Positions 8,429 to 17,227 of a stretch of 64,000 bases of DNA are shown here, in pieces. The notes below the pieces were generated by a model. That model searched no databases, was not told the origin of the DNA, and was given only the letters and a program-made list of their open reading frames with translations. Both the position numbers and the translations under genes were made by a program. Within the stretch, counting starts at the first letter, position 1; each line of letters begins with the position of its first letter. Source of the stretch: Acidovorax sp. MR-S7 (GTDB lineage: Bacteria > Pseudomonadota > Gammaproteobacteria > Burkholderiales > Burkholderiaceae_C); the NCBI RefSeq assembly GCF_000400995.2, contig NZ_DF238919.1:17751-81750 (forward strand). The letters are read 5' to 3'.

Positions 8429-9610
8429 ATGCCCCTTCTGCGCAAAGCTCTCATTTCCATAGCTTCTTGCGCTTGCTGGACAAGCGCTGGGGCCATTATT
8501 CGCTGCGAAATGAACGGCAAGCCCGTGAACCCGTCGAACGGCGCCGAAACCGCCGGCCTCACCGGCCTGCTGCGCTGCCGCGACGAGGACACGGGCCACC
8601 TGCAGCGTGAGCAGGAACTGCGCGGCGGCAAATACCTGGGGCTGCAGCGCTTCTACGACCGCGAAGGGCGCCTGCAGCGCGAGCGCCACGTGAACGAGCG
8701 CGGCAACAGCCAGGGCCGTATGGCGGAATTTTGGCCGAACGGCCAGCTGCGGCGCGAGGAATTCGCCGAGAACGGGCGTACGCGGGGACCGGTGCGCCGC
8801 CTCGATGCGCAGGGGCAGTTGGAGCGCCTCGCGTTCCACGCCGACGGGCGCGAACAGTTCTACGTGGAGTACAACGCCGCTGGCCAGCCCACGCGGCTGA
8901 TGTGCCCCGCCGCGAGCGTGCTGCCCGAAGACCGCCCGCTGTGCGGCTTCGGCGGCGCGGCGGAAACGGCGCTCCACACCGCGTCAGGCGCCAAGGCCGC
9001 GCAGATGCGCTACGAACAGGGCCGCCTGCTCACCGCCATGGAGTGGGATGCCGGCGGCCTGCTGGCCGCGCAGATGCTGTTCGAGAACGGCCGCCGCGTG
9101 CACCGCCGCTACAGCAGCGAGAACGGCAAGGCCGTGCTGCGCGAGGAGCGCATCTACGAGGCCGACGACCGCCCGCTCGCCCATCGGGGCGGTGCGCTCG
9201 CGCAGGTGCGGCAGTGGGGCGCATCGGGCCAGCTCGTCGAGCAGCGCAGCTACACGGCAGGCCGCGAGACGCTGGTGGAGCGCTGGTACCTCAACGGCGC
9301 GCTGCGCGAACGCACCGCGCCGGCCGGCGAAGGCCCGGCCGCGCGCGTCCTGCGCGAGCTGCATGGCGACGACGGACGCCTTGCGCGGCGGGAGCGGCTC
9401 ACGGCCGACCGGCAGCCCACCGGCGTGCAACAGCACTTTCACGCCAACGGACGCATCGCGCTGGAAGAAGGCTACGGCGAGCCCGACGCACGCGGCCGCA
9501 CGCGGCTGCAGACGCGCAAGGAATGGGACGAGAGCGGCCGCCTGCTGGCCGACGATGTGCTGCTGGAGGACGGCTCGCGCCAGCGCAAGGCGGGCCTGAC
9601 CGGCAGTTAA
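8429..9610 (+). CDS. YwqK-like protein with MORN-type repeats
   Basis: 393 aa from the ATG at 8429. It contains many degenerate repeats of the form xxxWxxNGQLxxExxYxxGxxxG, for example EFWPNGQLRREEF, ADGREQFYVEYN, EWDAGGLLAAQM and FHANGRIALEEGYG. Such repeats define the YwqK/MORN-variant family, sometimes labelled antitoxin without evidence here. The N terminus MPLLRK then ALISIASC resembles a short lipoprotein signal (IASC lipobox). It is encoded largely by a dispersed repeat copy at 8449-8500. The gene ends convergently with sppA, the two stop codons sharing TTAA (9607-9610). Surface or periplasmic location is inference. Confidence 0.75.
   Translation: MPLLRKALISIASCACWTSAGAIIRCEMNGKPVNPSNGAETAGLTGLLRCRDEDTGHLQREQELRGGKYLGLQRFYDREGRLQRERHVNERGNSQGRMAEFWPNGQLRREEFAENGRTRGPVRRLDAQGQLERLAFHADGREQFYVEYNAAGQPTRLMCPAASVLPEDRPLCGFGGAAETALHTASGAKAAQMRYEQGRLLTAMEWDAGGLLAAQMLFENGRRVHRRYSSENGKAVLREERIYEADDRPLAHRGGALAQVRQWGASGQLVEQRSYTAGRETLVERWYLNGALRERTAPAGEGPAARVLRELHGDDGRLARRERLTADRQPTGVQQHFHANGRIALEEGYGEPDARGRTRLQTRKEWDESGRLLADDVLLEDGSRQRKAGLTGS
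8449..8500 (-). repeat. Dispersed hairpin repeat, copy 2 (reverse), in frame
   Basis: It has the perfect stem GCGCTTG-CTGGA-CAAGCGC, an upstream ATAGCTTCTT in the position of ATAGCTGCTT, and a GGGGCCATTATT tail. It lies at codons 8-24 of the YwqK-like gene and encodes the hydrophobic SIASCACWTSAGAII segment. Confidence 0.85.
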
Positions 9611-10644
9611 CGAAGCTGCGGCACCTGCAGCGCGGCCAGCGCCTTCATGGCGCCCATGCCGACGGCGGCGCCGAACTTCTTGGCCAGGCGCTCGGCCACG
9701 TTGTCGCGGCGGGTGTAGTCGATGACCTCCTCGGCCTTGACCACTTCGCGCGCCACGTAGTCCAGGTTGCCCATCTGGTCGGCCAGGCCCATCTCCACCG
9801 CCTGCTGGCCGGTCCAGAACAGGCCGCTGAAGGTCTCGGGCGTGGTCTTCAGGCGGTCGCCCCGGCCCTTCTTGACCACGGCGATGAACTGCTGGTGGAT
9901 CTGGTCGAGCATCTGCTGCGCGTAGGCGCGCTGCGTCTCGGTCTGCGGGCTGAAGGGGTCGAGGAAGCCCTTGTTCTCGCCGGCGGTGAGCAGGCGGCGC
10001 TCCACGCCGAGCTTTTCCATGGTGCCAGTGAAGCCGAAGCCGTCCATCAGCACGCCGATGCTGCCCACGATGCTGGCCTTGTCCACGAAGATGTCGTCGG
10101 CCGCCGCGGCGATGTAGTAGGCGGCGGAGGCGCAGGTTTCCTCCACCACGGCGTAGACCGGCTTGTCGTACTTGGCCTTCAGGCGCGTGATCTCGTCGTT
10201 GATGATGCCGGCCTGCACGGGGCTGCCGCCCGGCGAGTTGATGAGCAGCACCACGGCCTGCGAGCCCGAGTCCTCGAACGCGCTGCGCATGGCGGCCACG
10301 ACGAACTCGGCGCTGGCCTCGGCACCGGCCGCGATCTCGCCCTTCACGTCCACCACGGCCGTGTGCGGCGTGGTCTTGGCGGTCGCGGCGATGTCGCGCG
10401 AGAGCACCGCCCAGACGACGGCCGCCGCCAGCACGATCCACGCGAAGCGCCAGAAGATGCGCCAGCGGCGCGCGGCGCGCTGCTCGTTCAGCGTTCCAAG
10501 CACGAGCTTTTCGAGCACTTCACGCTCCCAGGCGGGCGCCGCCTTGCTTGCTCCTTTTTCCGTAGCTGCTTGCGCCCACAGGTCGGGCGCCGGAGGCGGA
10601 TTTCCCTCAAAACCTGCGGGTTCGGTGCGGGTGGGGTCGGTCAT
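9607..10644 (-). CDS. sppA: S49 family signal peptide peptidase
   Basis: 345 aa, the short single-domain SppA form. It degrades cleaved signal peptides at the inner membrane. One TM segment lies near 64-82. The S49 domain has INSPGGSPVQAG (136-145) and the nucleophile region ETCASAAYYIA with probable Ser173. SIVGSIGVLMDGFG follows. The general-base lysine is not assigned with certainty. The cytosolic N-terminal extension (about residues 11-32) is encoded by a dispersed repeat copy (10550-10612). It begins 4 bp after the Rieske gene in the rluC operon. Confidence 0.9.
   Translation of the reverse strand: MTDPTRTEPAGFEGNPPPAPDLWAQAATEKGASKAAPAWEREVLEKLVLGTLNEQRAARRWRIFWRFAWIVLAAAVVWAVLSRDIAATAKTTPHTAVVDVKGEIAAGAEASAEFVVAAMRSAFEDSGSQAVVLLINSPGGSPVQAGIINDEITRLKAKYDKPVYAVVEETCASAAYYIAAAADDIFVDKASIVGSIGVLMDGFGFTGTMEKLGVERRLLTAGENKGFLDPFSPQTETQRAYAQQMLDQIHQQFIAVVKKGRGDRLKTTPETFSGLFWTGQQAVEMGLADQMGNLDYVAREVVKAEEVIDYTRRDNVAERLAKKFGAAVGMGAMKALAALQVPQLR
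10550..10612 (-). repeat. Dispersed hairpin repeat, copy 3 (reverse), in frame in sppA
   Basis: It reads gctcctttttccgtagctgc then ttgcgcccacaggtcgggcg and ccggaggcggatttccctca. It aligns along its length with the family, with substitutions that keep the sppA frame open. It encodes about residues 11-32, before the TM segment. Confidence 0.7.
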
Positions 10645-10648
10645 GGAA

Positions 10649-11017
10649 TCAGAACTCTACGGGTTGCAGCAGTGGGGCAGTATGCCAGCGGACCATCCCG
10701 CCCTCTTCCGAGAGGGCTACCTTCACCAGGCCGCCACGGCACGGCCCGCCGACGCAGGCGCCGGTGTCGGGCTGGTAGGCCGCGCCGTGCGTGGCGCACA
10801 GCAGCCAGCGGCCGGTGTCGTCGAAAAACCGGCCTTCCTGATAGTCCATCTCCATGGGCACGTGGGAGCAGCGGTTCAGGTAGGCGTGCACCCGGCCTTC
10901 GTAGCGGATGGCGAAGGCGCGGCAGTGCTCGCCCGCGTAGCGCACGTCGAAGGCCACGGCGGGCCCGCCGTCCACCAGGTCGGCGCTGGGGCACAGGGGC
11001 ATGGTCACGTCAGGCAT
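10649..11017 (-). CDS. Rieske [2Fe-2S] domain protein
   Basis: 122 aa. The ligand set is visible: C-S-H then C-A-T-H separated by 15 to 17 residues (RCSHVPMEMDYQ and LLCATHGAAYQPDTGACVGGP). This is a stand-alone ferredoxin-like Rieske protein similar to small NirD-like or dioxygenase ferredoxin forms; the electron partner is unknown. The start at 11017 overlaps the upstream HAD phosphatase by 8 bp. It sits between the phosphatase and sppA in one operon, an order I know as conserved in Comamonadaceae. Confidence 0.88.
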   Translation of the reverse strand: MPDVTMPLCPSADLVDGGPAVAFDVRYAGEHCRAFAIRYEGRVHAYLNRCSHVPMEMDYQEGRFFDDTGRWLLCATHGAAYQPDTGACVGGPCRGGLVKVALSEEGGMVRWHTAPLLQPVEF

Positions 11018-11669
11018 GGGCGTGCAGCCAGCGGTGCAGTTCGGCCACCGAAGGGGCGATGTAGAGCGGTTCCAGCGCACCGAAGCCCTGGATGTCGTGC
11101 GCGCCGTAGCCCACGCCCACGCTGGCACAGCCGGCGGCACGGGCCATCTCCAGGTCGTGCGTGGTGTCGCCGATCATCAGCACGCGTCCGGGCGCCACGT
11201 CGAACTCGGCCATCAGCTCCTGCAGCATCAGCGGGTGCGGCTTGCCGGCGGTTTCGTCGGCGGTGCGCGATGCGTCGAACATGCCGCGCAGCTGCACCTG
11301 GTGCAGCACGTGGTCCAGCCCACGCCGGCTCTTGCCCGTGGCCACAGCCAGCAGGTGGCCCCGCTCGCGCAGGCCGTGCAGCATGGGCAGCACGCCGTCG
11401 AACAGGCTCAGGTCGTCCTGGTGCTGCAGGTAGTGGTAGCGGTAGCGGTTGGACAGCTCCACGTATTTCTCGCGCGGCACGTCGGGCGCGGCGTGGGCCA
11501 GGGCCTGGGGCAGCGCCATGCCGATCACCCAGGCAGCGGCCTCGTCGGTGGGCACGGTGCATCCTAAGTCGCGCACGGCCTCCTGGATGCTGCGCACGAT
11601 GATGGCGGTGGAGTCGAACAGCGTGCCGTCCCAGTCGAAGGCGATGAGGTCGAAGCGGCGGAGGGTCAT
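11010..11669 (-). CDS. HAD-IA hydrolase, Gph-like phosphatase
   Basis: 219 aa. HAD motif I is FDWDGTLFDS (nucleophile Asp12, acid Asp14). Motif II is in VATGKSRRGL, motif III is the lysine in AGKPHPLM, and motif IV is MIGDTTHDLEMA. The four-helix cap after motif I marks subclass IA, close to phosphoglycolate phosphatase; the true substrate is uncertain. The start at 11669 overlaps the rluC stop (ATGA). Confidence 0.88.
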   Translation of the reverse strand: MTLRRFDLIAFDWDGTLFDSTAIIVRSIQEAVRDLGCTVPTDEAAAWVIGMALPQALAHAAPDVPREKYVELSNRYRYHYLQHQDDLSLFDGVLPMLHGLRERGHLLAVATGKSRRGLDHVLHQVQLRGMFDASRTADETAGKPHPLMLQELMAEFDVAPGRVLMIGDTTHDLEMARAAGCASVGVGYGAHDIQGFGALEPLYIAPSVAELHRWLHAHA

Positions 11670-12670
11670 GGGGTGGGGAGGAAATCGGCCAGCTCGGCGG
11701 GCAGGTCGGCGTGCAGCTCGACGCGAGCGCCCGCTTCGCCGGGTTGCGCGGGATGGCTGAACTGTAGCCGCCATGCGTGAAGGAACATGCGCTTGAGGCC
11801 TTGTTTCTGCAGCCGCTTGTTGAGTTCGAAGTCGCCGTACTTGTCGTCGCCCGCGATTGGGTGGCCCTGGCTTGCCAGGTGCACGCGGATCTGGTGCGTG
11901 CGGCCGGTCTTGATGGTCACTTCCAGCAGGCTCATCGCAGGCAGGCCCTGCGAGGGGCGCGGCGCGATCTGGCTGCGCACCTTGACGAGGGTGATGGAGC
12001 GCATGCCGTCCGGGTCCTCCTGCGTGGTCACGCGCACGCGGCGCTCGCCGTCCTCCTGCAGGTATTTGTGGAGCGGCGTGTCGATCACCTTCTTGTTCGC
12101 GGGCCACGCGCCCGTGACCAGGGCGAGGTAGGTCTTGCCCGTCTCGCGCCCGCGGAACTGGTCCTGCAGGTGGGTGAGCGCAGAGCGCTTCTTGGCCACC
12201 AGCAGGATGCCCGAGGTTTCGCGGTCCAGCCGGTGCACCAGTTCCAGGAAGCGCGCCTGGGGGCGTGCCTGGCGCAACTGCTCGATCACCCCGAAGCTCA
12301 CCCCGCTGCCGCCGTGCACGGCCACGCCGGCGGGCTTGTCGAGGGCGATCAGGTGCTCGTCCTCCAGCAGGATGGGGAATTCGCGCGCGGGCGCGGGGCG
12401 CTCGGCCGGGTTCTTCTCGGCCACGCGCACGGGCGGCAGGCGCACCTGGTCGCCCGCGGCCACGCGCGCGTCGGCGCTGGTGCGGCCCTTGTTCAGCCGC
12501 ACCTCGCCGCTGCGGATGATGCGGTAGACGTGGGTCTTGGGCACGCCCTTCAGGTGGCGGATCAGGAAGTTGTCGAGCCGCTGGCCTGCGGATTCGGGGT
12601 CGACCTCGACGATGCGGGCGGCCGGGAGGGAAGAGGATGGGCCCGGTTTGCCCCCTATAATGTGTTTCAC
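11666..12670 (-). CDS. rluC: 23S rRNA pseudouridine synthase RluC
   Basis: 334 aa. It isomerises uridines in 23S rRNA (955/2504/2580 in E. coli RluC). An N-terminal S4 RNA-binding domain covers about 27-80 (QRLDNFLIRHL, GEVRLNKGRTS). The RluA-type catalytic block LVHRLDRETSGILLVAK contains Asp149. The start is GTG at 12670. It is divergent from rne across a 569-bp leader, the same arrangement as in E. coli, which supports RluC rather than RluD. Confidence 0.92.
   Translation of the reverse strand: MKHIIGGKPGPSSSLPAARIVEVDPESAGQRLDNFLIRHLKGVPKTHVYRIIRSGEVRLNKGRTSADARVAAGDQVRLPPVRVAEKNPAERPAPAREFPILLEDEHLIALDKPAGVAVHGGSGVSFGVIEQLRQARPQARFLELVHRLDRETSGILLVAKKRSALTHLQDQFRGRETGKTYLALVTGAWPANKKVIDTPLHKYLQEDGERRVRVTTQEDPDGMRSITLVKVRSQIAPRPSQGLPAMSLLEVTIKTGRTHQIRVHLASQGHPIAGDDKYGDFELNKRLQKQGLKRMFLHAWRLQFSHPAQPGEAGARVELHADLPAELADFLPTP
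12656..12661 (+). promoter_or_regulatory. Candidate -10 element for rne
   Basis: A perfect TATAAT on the plus strand lies inside the first codons of rluC, about 580 bp before rne. The corresponding -35 position is poor. It would give rne a leader of roughly 570 nt. E. coli rne also has a long autoregulatory leader starting beside rluC, so the location is plausible but unproven. Confidence 0.3.
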
Positions 12671-13239
12671 CTGCGCGACGAAAGTGTAAGTGGTTGATTT
12701 GTCTGAAGTTTAATGGACACACGGCCCGGCAAGACGCGCAGCATGGTCGATGCCAGCGAGCGTCGTGCGCCAAAGTAGGTCGCACGCCGAGCGGCGGGCT
12801 GACGAATCGAAACACTGAATACGGAAATTCCAGGCTGTCCCCCCGCCCGACCAGGGCGCGGCGGCCAGCGGATCAAAGCGAAATCATGTGGGTGTTGCTG
12901 GCATGGATTGTCTCGCTGTGGCAAGGGCGCCAGCCTTTGCCATTGGCGTGCAAATCGCCTGTAACGCCCGTCCGGCAAGCGCCAGCAGCTATGCTTTTCA
13001 CAGCATACCCGCGCACTCTCCGGCTCGCCCCCATCCACGCGCCCCCACCTCGCCTGCGCAGCTGACCGCTGCGCAGCCGCGGTGCGCCCGGCCTTTTCCC
13101 TTCGTTTCGATGCGCCAGCCCAGGCATTCCCGGCTCCCCTAGAGCCTGTTTTGGTTTGGAACCGGCGGAACCCCGCAGCCCTGCACAGGCGCTGCGCACG
13201 GCCCCGCCGCACAACGCAGAGAAATAAAGGAAACGCATC
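12671..13239 (+). other. Long rluC-rne intergenic region and rne leader
   Basis: This 569-bp stretch lacks a convincing gene. Short open frames here have no recognisable product and poor codon bias. It contains a dispersed repeat copy (12947-13000), GC-rich potential stems, and just before rne an AAAGGAAACGCATC ribosome binding site. It is likely to hold both divergent promoters and a structured 5' leader through which RNase E controls its own mRNA (inference from E. coli). Confidence 0.6.
12947..13000 (+). repeat. Dispersed hairpin repeat, copy 4 (forward)
   Basis: It reads aacgcccgtccggcaagc then gccagcagctatgctttt, matching the right half of the family with CAGCTAT. The left half is degenerate. 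It lies in the rne leader. Confidence 0.65.
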
Positions 13240-16200
13240 ATGAAACGGATGCTCATCAACGCCACGCAGCCCGAGGAACGGCGCTTGGCCATCGTGGACG
13301 GCCAGAAGCTGCTGGACTACGAGATCGAGATCGAAGGGCGCGAACAGCGCAAGGGCAACATCTACAAGGCCGTGGTGACGCGCGTGGAGCCGTCGCTGGA
13401 GGCCTGCTTCGTCGACTACGGCGAAGACCGCCACGGCTTCCTGCCGTTCAAGGAAATCTCCCGCCAGTACTTCGCCGAAGGCGTCTCGCCCAGCCAGGCC
13501 AAGATCCAGGAGGTCATCAAGGAAGGCCAGGAGCTGATCGTCCAGGTCGAGAAGGAGGAGCGCGGCAACAAGGGCGCCGCGCTGACCACCTTCATCAGCC
13601 TGGCCGGCCGCTACGTGGTGCTGATGCCCAACAACCCGCGCGGCGGCGGCGTCAGCCGGCGCATCGAGGGCGAGGACCGCGCCGAGCTCAAGGAGGCGAT
13701 GGACCAGCTCGAATACCCCAAGGGCATGAGCATCATCGCGCGCACCGCCGGCATCGGCCGCACCGCGCCCGAACTGCAGTGGGACCTGAACTACCTGCTC
13801 AAGCTGTGGAACGCCATCGACGGCGCCGCCAAGGCCGGCAAGGGCGCGTTCCTGATCTACCAGGAATCGAGCCTGGTGATCCGCGCCATCCGCGACTACT
13901 TCAACAGCGACATCGGCGACATCCTCATCGACACCGATGACATCTACGAGCAGGCGCAGCAGTTCATGGCGCACGTCATGCCCGAGCATGCCGCCCGCGT
14001 GAAGCGCTACCGCGACGACGCGCCGCTGTTCTCGCGCTTCCAGATCGAGCACCAGATCGAGTCGGCCTACTCGCGCACCGTCACCCTGCCCTCGGGCGGC
14101 GCCATCGTGATCGACCACACCGAGGCGCTGGTCAGCGTGGACGTGAACTCCGCGCGCGCCATCAAGGGCGGCGACATCGAGGAGACCGCCACGCGCACCA
14201 ACCTGGAGGCCGCCGACGAGGTGGCGCGCCAGATGCGCCTGCGCGACCTGGGCGGCCTGATCGTGATCGACTTCATCGACATGGAGGAGAGCAAGAACCG
14301 CCGCGAGGTCGAGAACCGCCTGCGCGACGCGCTGCGCCAGGACCGCGCGCGCGTGCAGTTCGGCACCATCAGCAAGTTCGGCCTCATGGAAATGAGCCGC
14401 CAGCGCCTCAAGCCGTCGCTGTCCGAAGGCGCCCACATCCGCTGCCCGCTGTGCGACGGCACCGGCCACGTGCGCGACACGGAAGGCTTCTCGCTGCAGA
14501 TGCTGCGCATGATCCAGGAAGAGTCCATGAAGGACAACACCGCCGCCGTGCACTGCCAGGTGCCCGTGGAGGTGGCCAGCTTCCTGCTCAACGAGAAGCG
14601 CACCGAGATCGCCAAGATCGAGTTGAAGCAGCGCGTCAGCGTGGTGCTGATCCCCAACAAGTCGCTGGAGACGCCGCACTACAAGCTCGAACGCCTCAAG
14701 CACGACGACCCGCGCCTGGACAGCCTGGACGCCAGCTACAAGCTCGCCGACGTGGAGGAGGAGCAGACCCAGGTCACGCGCCGCTCGCAGGAGCCCACGA
14801 ACAAGCAGACGCCCGTCATCAAGGGCGTGCTGCCCGATGCCCCCGCTCCCGTGGCCGAGCCGCGCCCTGAAGGCGCCGCACGCCCCGCGCGCAACCAGGG
14901 TGGCCAGGGCCCGGGCAATGCGCAGCAGCGCCCGGCAGCGCCCGCGGTGCAGCCGCAGCGCCCAGCCCCGGCGCCCGCACCGGAGCAAGGCTTCTTCTCC
15001 TGGCTCAAGAGCCTGTTCGGCTTCGGCCCTGCGCCTGCACCCGCCCCGGTGGCCGTCGCCCCGCAGCAGCCGGCCGAGGCCGCCCGTGGCGAAGCACGCC
15101 GTGACGGCCGCAATGGCGAACGTGGCCGCCGCGGCGGCCGCGACGCCTCCCGTGACGGCAACCGCGATGCGTCCCGCGAAGGCAACGGCGAAGGCCGCGG
15201 CCGCCGCGGCGAAGGCCGCAGCGGCGAGCGCGCGCTGGAAGGCCGCGAGGGCCGTGACAGCCGCAATGGCCGCAACGGCGAACGCGCCGAAGGCGAAGGC
15301 CGCCGCGAGCCGCGTGAACCGCGCGAAGGGCGTGGCGGGCGCGAACGCGGCGAGCGCCAGTCCCCTGCGCAAGCTGCCCTGCCGCAAGGCGCCGAGGCGC
15401 AGGCCCCTCTGACCGCACCCGCCGATGAAGGCACGCCCGAGCAGGCACGCGCCGAGCGCGCACCGCGCGGCGAACGTGGCGAGCGCAGCAGCGAGCGCGG
15501 TGGCCGCCGCGAACGCGGGGAGCGCCGCGAACGCGGCCCGCGCACCATCGACGCTAATGCCCCGGCCCCGGCCGCCGCAGCGCCGGCAGCCCCTGGCGCC
15601 GACTTCGTCGATACCGCGCCCCTGGCCTCGCTGCCCGACCTGGACCTGTCGGCGGGCGAAACGGCCCCTGCGGCCGCTGAGTCGCCCGCTGGCGGCGAGG
15701 AGCGCCGCGAGCGCCGTTCGCGCGACCGCTACGGCCGTGACCGCCGCGAGCGCGGCCCACGCGGCGGCGACGCCGCGGACGCGCAGCCCGCGGCCCCGCT
15801 GCTGGACTTCGACGCCTCGGCCATCGCAGCGCCCACCGCTGGCGACGAAGAGGCCGCGCAAGAGCCCGCGCGCCGCAGCTACTTCGCCGCTTCCGCCGCA
15901 CCCGTCCCTGCGGCGGAGGCCGTACCTGCCAACGCAGCACCCGTGAGCCCGGCGCCGGTGGCCCCTGCGCCCGTCGAGGCACTGGCCCCCGCGTCGGCGC
16001 CGGCACCCGTGGCCGTGGTTACGGAAGAAAGCGGCATGCCGCGCGTGCAGTCCTTCGCGCTGCCCGTGGATGCGCTGATCGAGGTGGCGAAGTCCTCGGG
16101 CCTGGAATGGATCAACTCCGACGCGGAGAAGATCGCCGCCGCCCAGGCCGCGATCGCCGCCGAGCCCCAGCCCATCCGCGTGCCGCGCGAGCGCCCGCCC

Positions 16201-16296
16201 GTGGTGGTGGTGGATGAAGGCCCGCTGGTGCTGGTGGAGACCCGCCGCGACCTGCGCGACCTGCAGCTTCCCTTCGAGCAGGAAGGCCGCGCCTGA
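13240..16296 (+). CDS. rne: Ribonuclease E
   Basis: 1018 aa endoribonuclease that initiates mRNA decay and rRNA/tRNA processing. The catalytic half has an S1 domain ([20 protein letters not shown]), metal-binding Asp301 ([12 protein letters not shown]) and Asp344 ([10 protein letters not shown]), and the zinc link Cys402-x2-Cys405 in CPLCDGTGH. After residue 500 the sequence becomes disordered. [15 protein letters not shown] near 580-595 looks like the amphipathic membrane-targeting helix, at almost the same position as in E. coli. Then come long Arg/Gly/Glu repeats ([24 protein letters not shown]) for RNA binding, Ala/Pro linkers and a conserved C-terminal block ([20 protein letters not shown]). 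A good SD, AAAGGA, precedes the ATG. Confidence 0.97.
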   Translation: MKRMLINATQPEERRLAIVDGQKLLDYEIEIEGREQRKGNIYKAVVTRVEPSLEACFVDYGEDRHGFLPFKEISRQYFAEGVSPSQAKIQEVIKEGQELIVQVEKEERGNKGAALTTFISLAGRYVVLMPNNPRGGGVSRRIEGEDRAELKEAMDQLEYPKGMSIIARTAGIGRTAPELQWDLNYLLKLWNAIDGAAKAGKGAFLIYQESSLVIRAIRDYFNSDIGDILIDTDDIYEQAQQFMAHVMPEHAARVKRYRDDAPLFSRFQIEHQIESAYSRTVTLPSGGAIVIDHTEALVSVDVNSARAIKGGDIEETATRTNLEAADEVARQMRLRDLGGLIVIDFIDMEESKNRREVENRLRDALRQDRARVQFGTISKFGLMEMSRQRLKPSLSEGAHIRCPLCDGTGHVRDTEGFSLQMLRMIQEESMKDNTAAVHCQVPVEVASFLLNEKRTEIAKIELKQRVSVVLIPNKSLETPHYKLERLKHDDPRLDSLDASYKLADVEEEQTQVTRRSQEPTNKQTPVIKGVLPDAPAPVAEPRPEGAARPARNQGGQGPGNAQQRPAAPAVQPQRPAPAPAPEQGFFSWLKSLFGFGPAPAPAPVAVAPQQPAEAARGEARRDGRNGERGRRGGRDASRDGNRDASREGNGEGRGRRGEGRSGERALEGREGRDSRNGRNGERAEGEGRREPREPREGRGGRERGERQSPAQAALPQGAEAQAPLTAPADEGTPEQARAERAPRGERGERSSERGGRRERGERRERGPRTIDANAPAPAAAAPAAPGADFVDTAPLASLPDLDLSAGETAPAAAESPAGGEERRERRSRDRYGRDRRERGPRGGDAADAQPAAPLLDFDASAIAAPTAGDEEAAQEPARRSYFAASAAPVPAAEAVPANAAPVSPAPVAPAPVEALAPASAPAPVAVVTEESGMPRVQSFALPVDALIEVAKSSGLEWINSDAEKIAAAQAAIAAEPQPIRVPRERPPVVVVDEGPLVLVETRRDLRDLQLPFEQEGRA

Positions 16297-16332
16297 CCGG
16301 GCCTGCCTAGCCGGCCGCGCCTGACCGGCCGC

Positions 16333-16365
16333 GCCATCCAGGGCCTCGCCCCTGGATGGCTTCTC
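16333..16365 (+). terminator. Hairpin terminator after rne
   Basis: A perfect 11-bp stem GCCATCCAGGG / CCCTGGATGGC with a 6-nt CCTCGC loop starts 37 bp after the rne stop. It is followed by TTCTC. The tail is a weak U-tract, but stem and position fit an intrinsic terminator. Confidence 0.7.
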
Positions 16366-16370
16366 GAACC

Positions 16371-16431
16371 ATCAAAAACCATAGCTGCCAGCGCTTGATG
16401 CATAAGGGCTAGAAGCCCATTTGGCTTGAAA
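16371..16431 (-). repeat. Dispersed hairpin repeat, copy 5 (reverse)
   Basis: It reads caaaaaccatagctgccagc, gcttgatgcataagggctag and aagcccatttggcttgaa. It is a full-length copy with both conserved ends (ATAGCTG and CCCATTTGGCTTGAA), between the rne terminator and yaaA. Confidence 0.85.
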
Positions 16432-16453
16432 CAGGGCAGCGCACCGCCACGCC

Positions 16454-17227
16454 ATGCTGTTCCTGCTCTCCCCCGCCAAATCGCTGGACTACGACACCCC
16501 CCTGCCCGAGGGCCTGCCGCACACGCTGCCCGCCTTCGTGCCCGACAGCACGCGATTGATCGAGGTACTGCGCGAGCAATCGCCGCAGCAGGTCGCCTCG
16601 CTCATGTCCATCAGCGACCCGCTGGCCGCGCTCAACGTGGCGCGCTACGCCGCGTGGAAGCCGCGCTTCACGGCGCGCAACGCCCGCCAGGCCGTGATGG
16701 CCTTCAACGGCGACGTATACGAGGGCCTGCAGGCGCGCACCCTCTCGCCCGAGGACCTGGACTGGGCGCAGCAGCACCTCGCCATCCTCAGCGGCCTGTA
16801 CGGCGTGCTGCGCCCGCTGGACTGGATGCAGCCCTACCGCCTGGAGATGGGCACGCGCCTGGCCACCGATGCGGGGTCCAACCTCTACCAGTTCTGGGGC
16901 GCGCGCATCGCCGAGCACCTGAACCAGCGGCTGGCGGCCGACGCCACGCCGGTCGTGGTCAACCTCGCGTCGCAGGAATATTTCAAGTCCGTCGACCTCC
17001 TGACGCTCAAGGCCCGCGTGGTCGAGTGCGTGTTCGAGGACTACAAGGGCGGCCGGTACAAGATCATCAGCTTCCACGCCAAGCGTGCGCGCGGGCTCAT
17101 GGCGCGCTGGGCCATCCAGCGGCGCGCGGCGACCCCGCGCCAGCTGGAGGGCTTTAACCTCGAAGGCTATGCTTTCCACCCCGCCGCCTCCGCGCCCGAC
17201 CGCCTGGTCTTCCGCCGCACGCCATGA
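16454..17227 (+). CDS. yaaA: Peroxide stress protein YaaA
   Basis: 257 aa, full family length (UPF0246/DUF328). It begins [16 protein letters not shown], the family hallmark, and contains [11 protein letters not shown] and [20 protein letters not shown]. YaaA limits free iron and DNA damage under hydrogen peroxide in E. coli. It overlaps the next oxygenase gene by 4 bp (ATGA, 17224-17227). The pairing of an iron-related stress protein with an Fe(II) oxygenase is notable but could be chance. Confidence 0.95.
   Translation: MLFLLSPAKSLDYDTPLPEGLPHTLPAFVPDSTRLIEVLREQSPQQVASLMSISDPLAALNVARYAAWKPRFTARNARQAVMAFNGDVYEGLQARTLSPEDLDWAQQHLAILSGLYGVLRPLDWMQPYRLEMGTRLATDAGSNLYQFWGARIAEHLNQRLAADATPVVVNLASQEYFKSVDLLTLKARVVECVFEDYKGGRYKIISFHAKRARGLMARWAIQRRAATPRQLEGFNLEGYAFHPAASAPDRLVFRRTP

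Noticed and set aside
8429..9610. Labelling the YwqK-like gene as an antitoxin with a partner toxin
   Set aside because: The family label is a common automatic name; no toxin-like small gene is adjacent.
12694..13065. 123-codon open frame in the rne leader
   Set aside because: No SD, no recognisable domain, and it crosses a repeat copy; leader function is more likely.
12667..15861. A 1064-codon open frame antisense to rne
   Set aside because: It is a GC-bias shadow of rne, full of Ala/Gly/Arg repeats, with no known domain; rne has clear catalytic motifs on the other strand.
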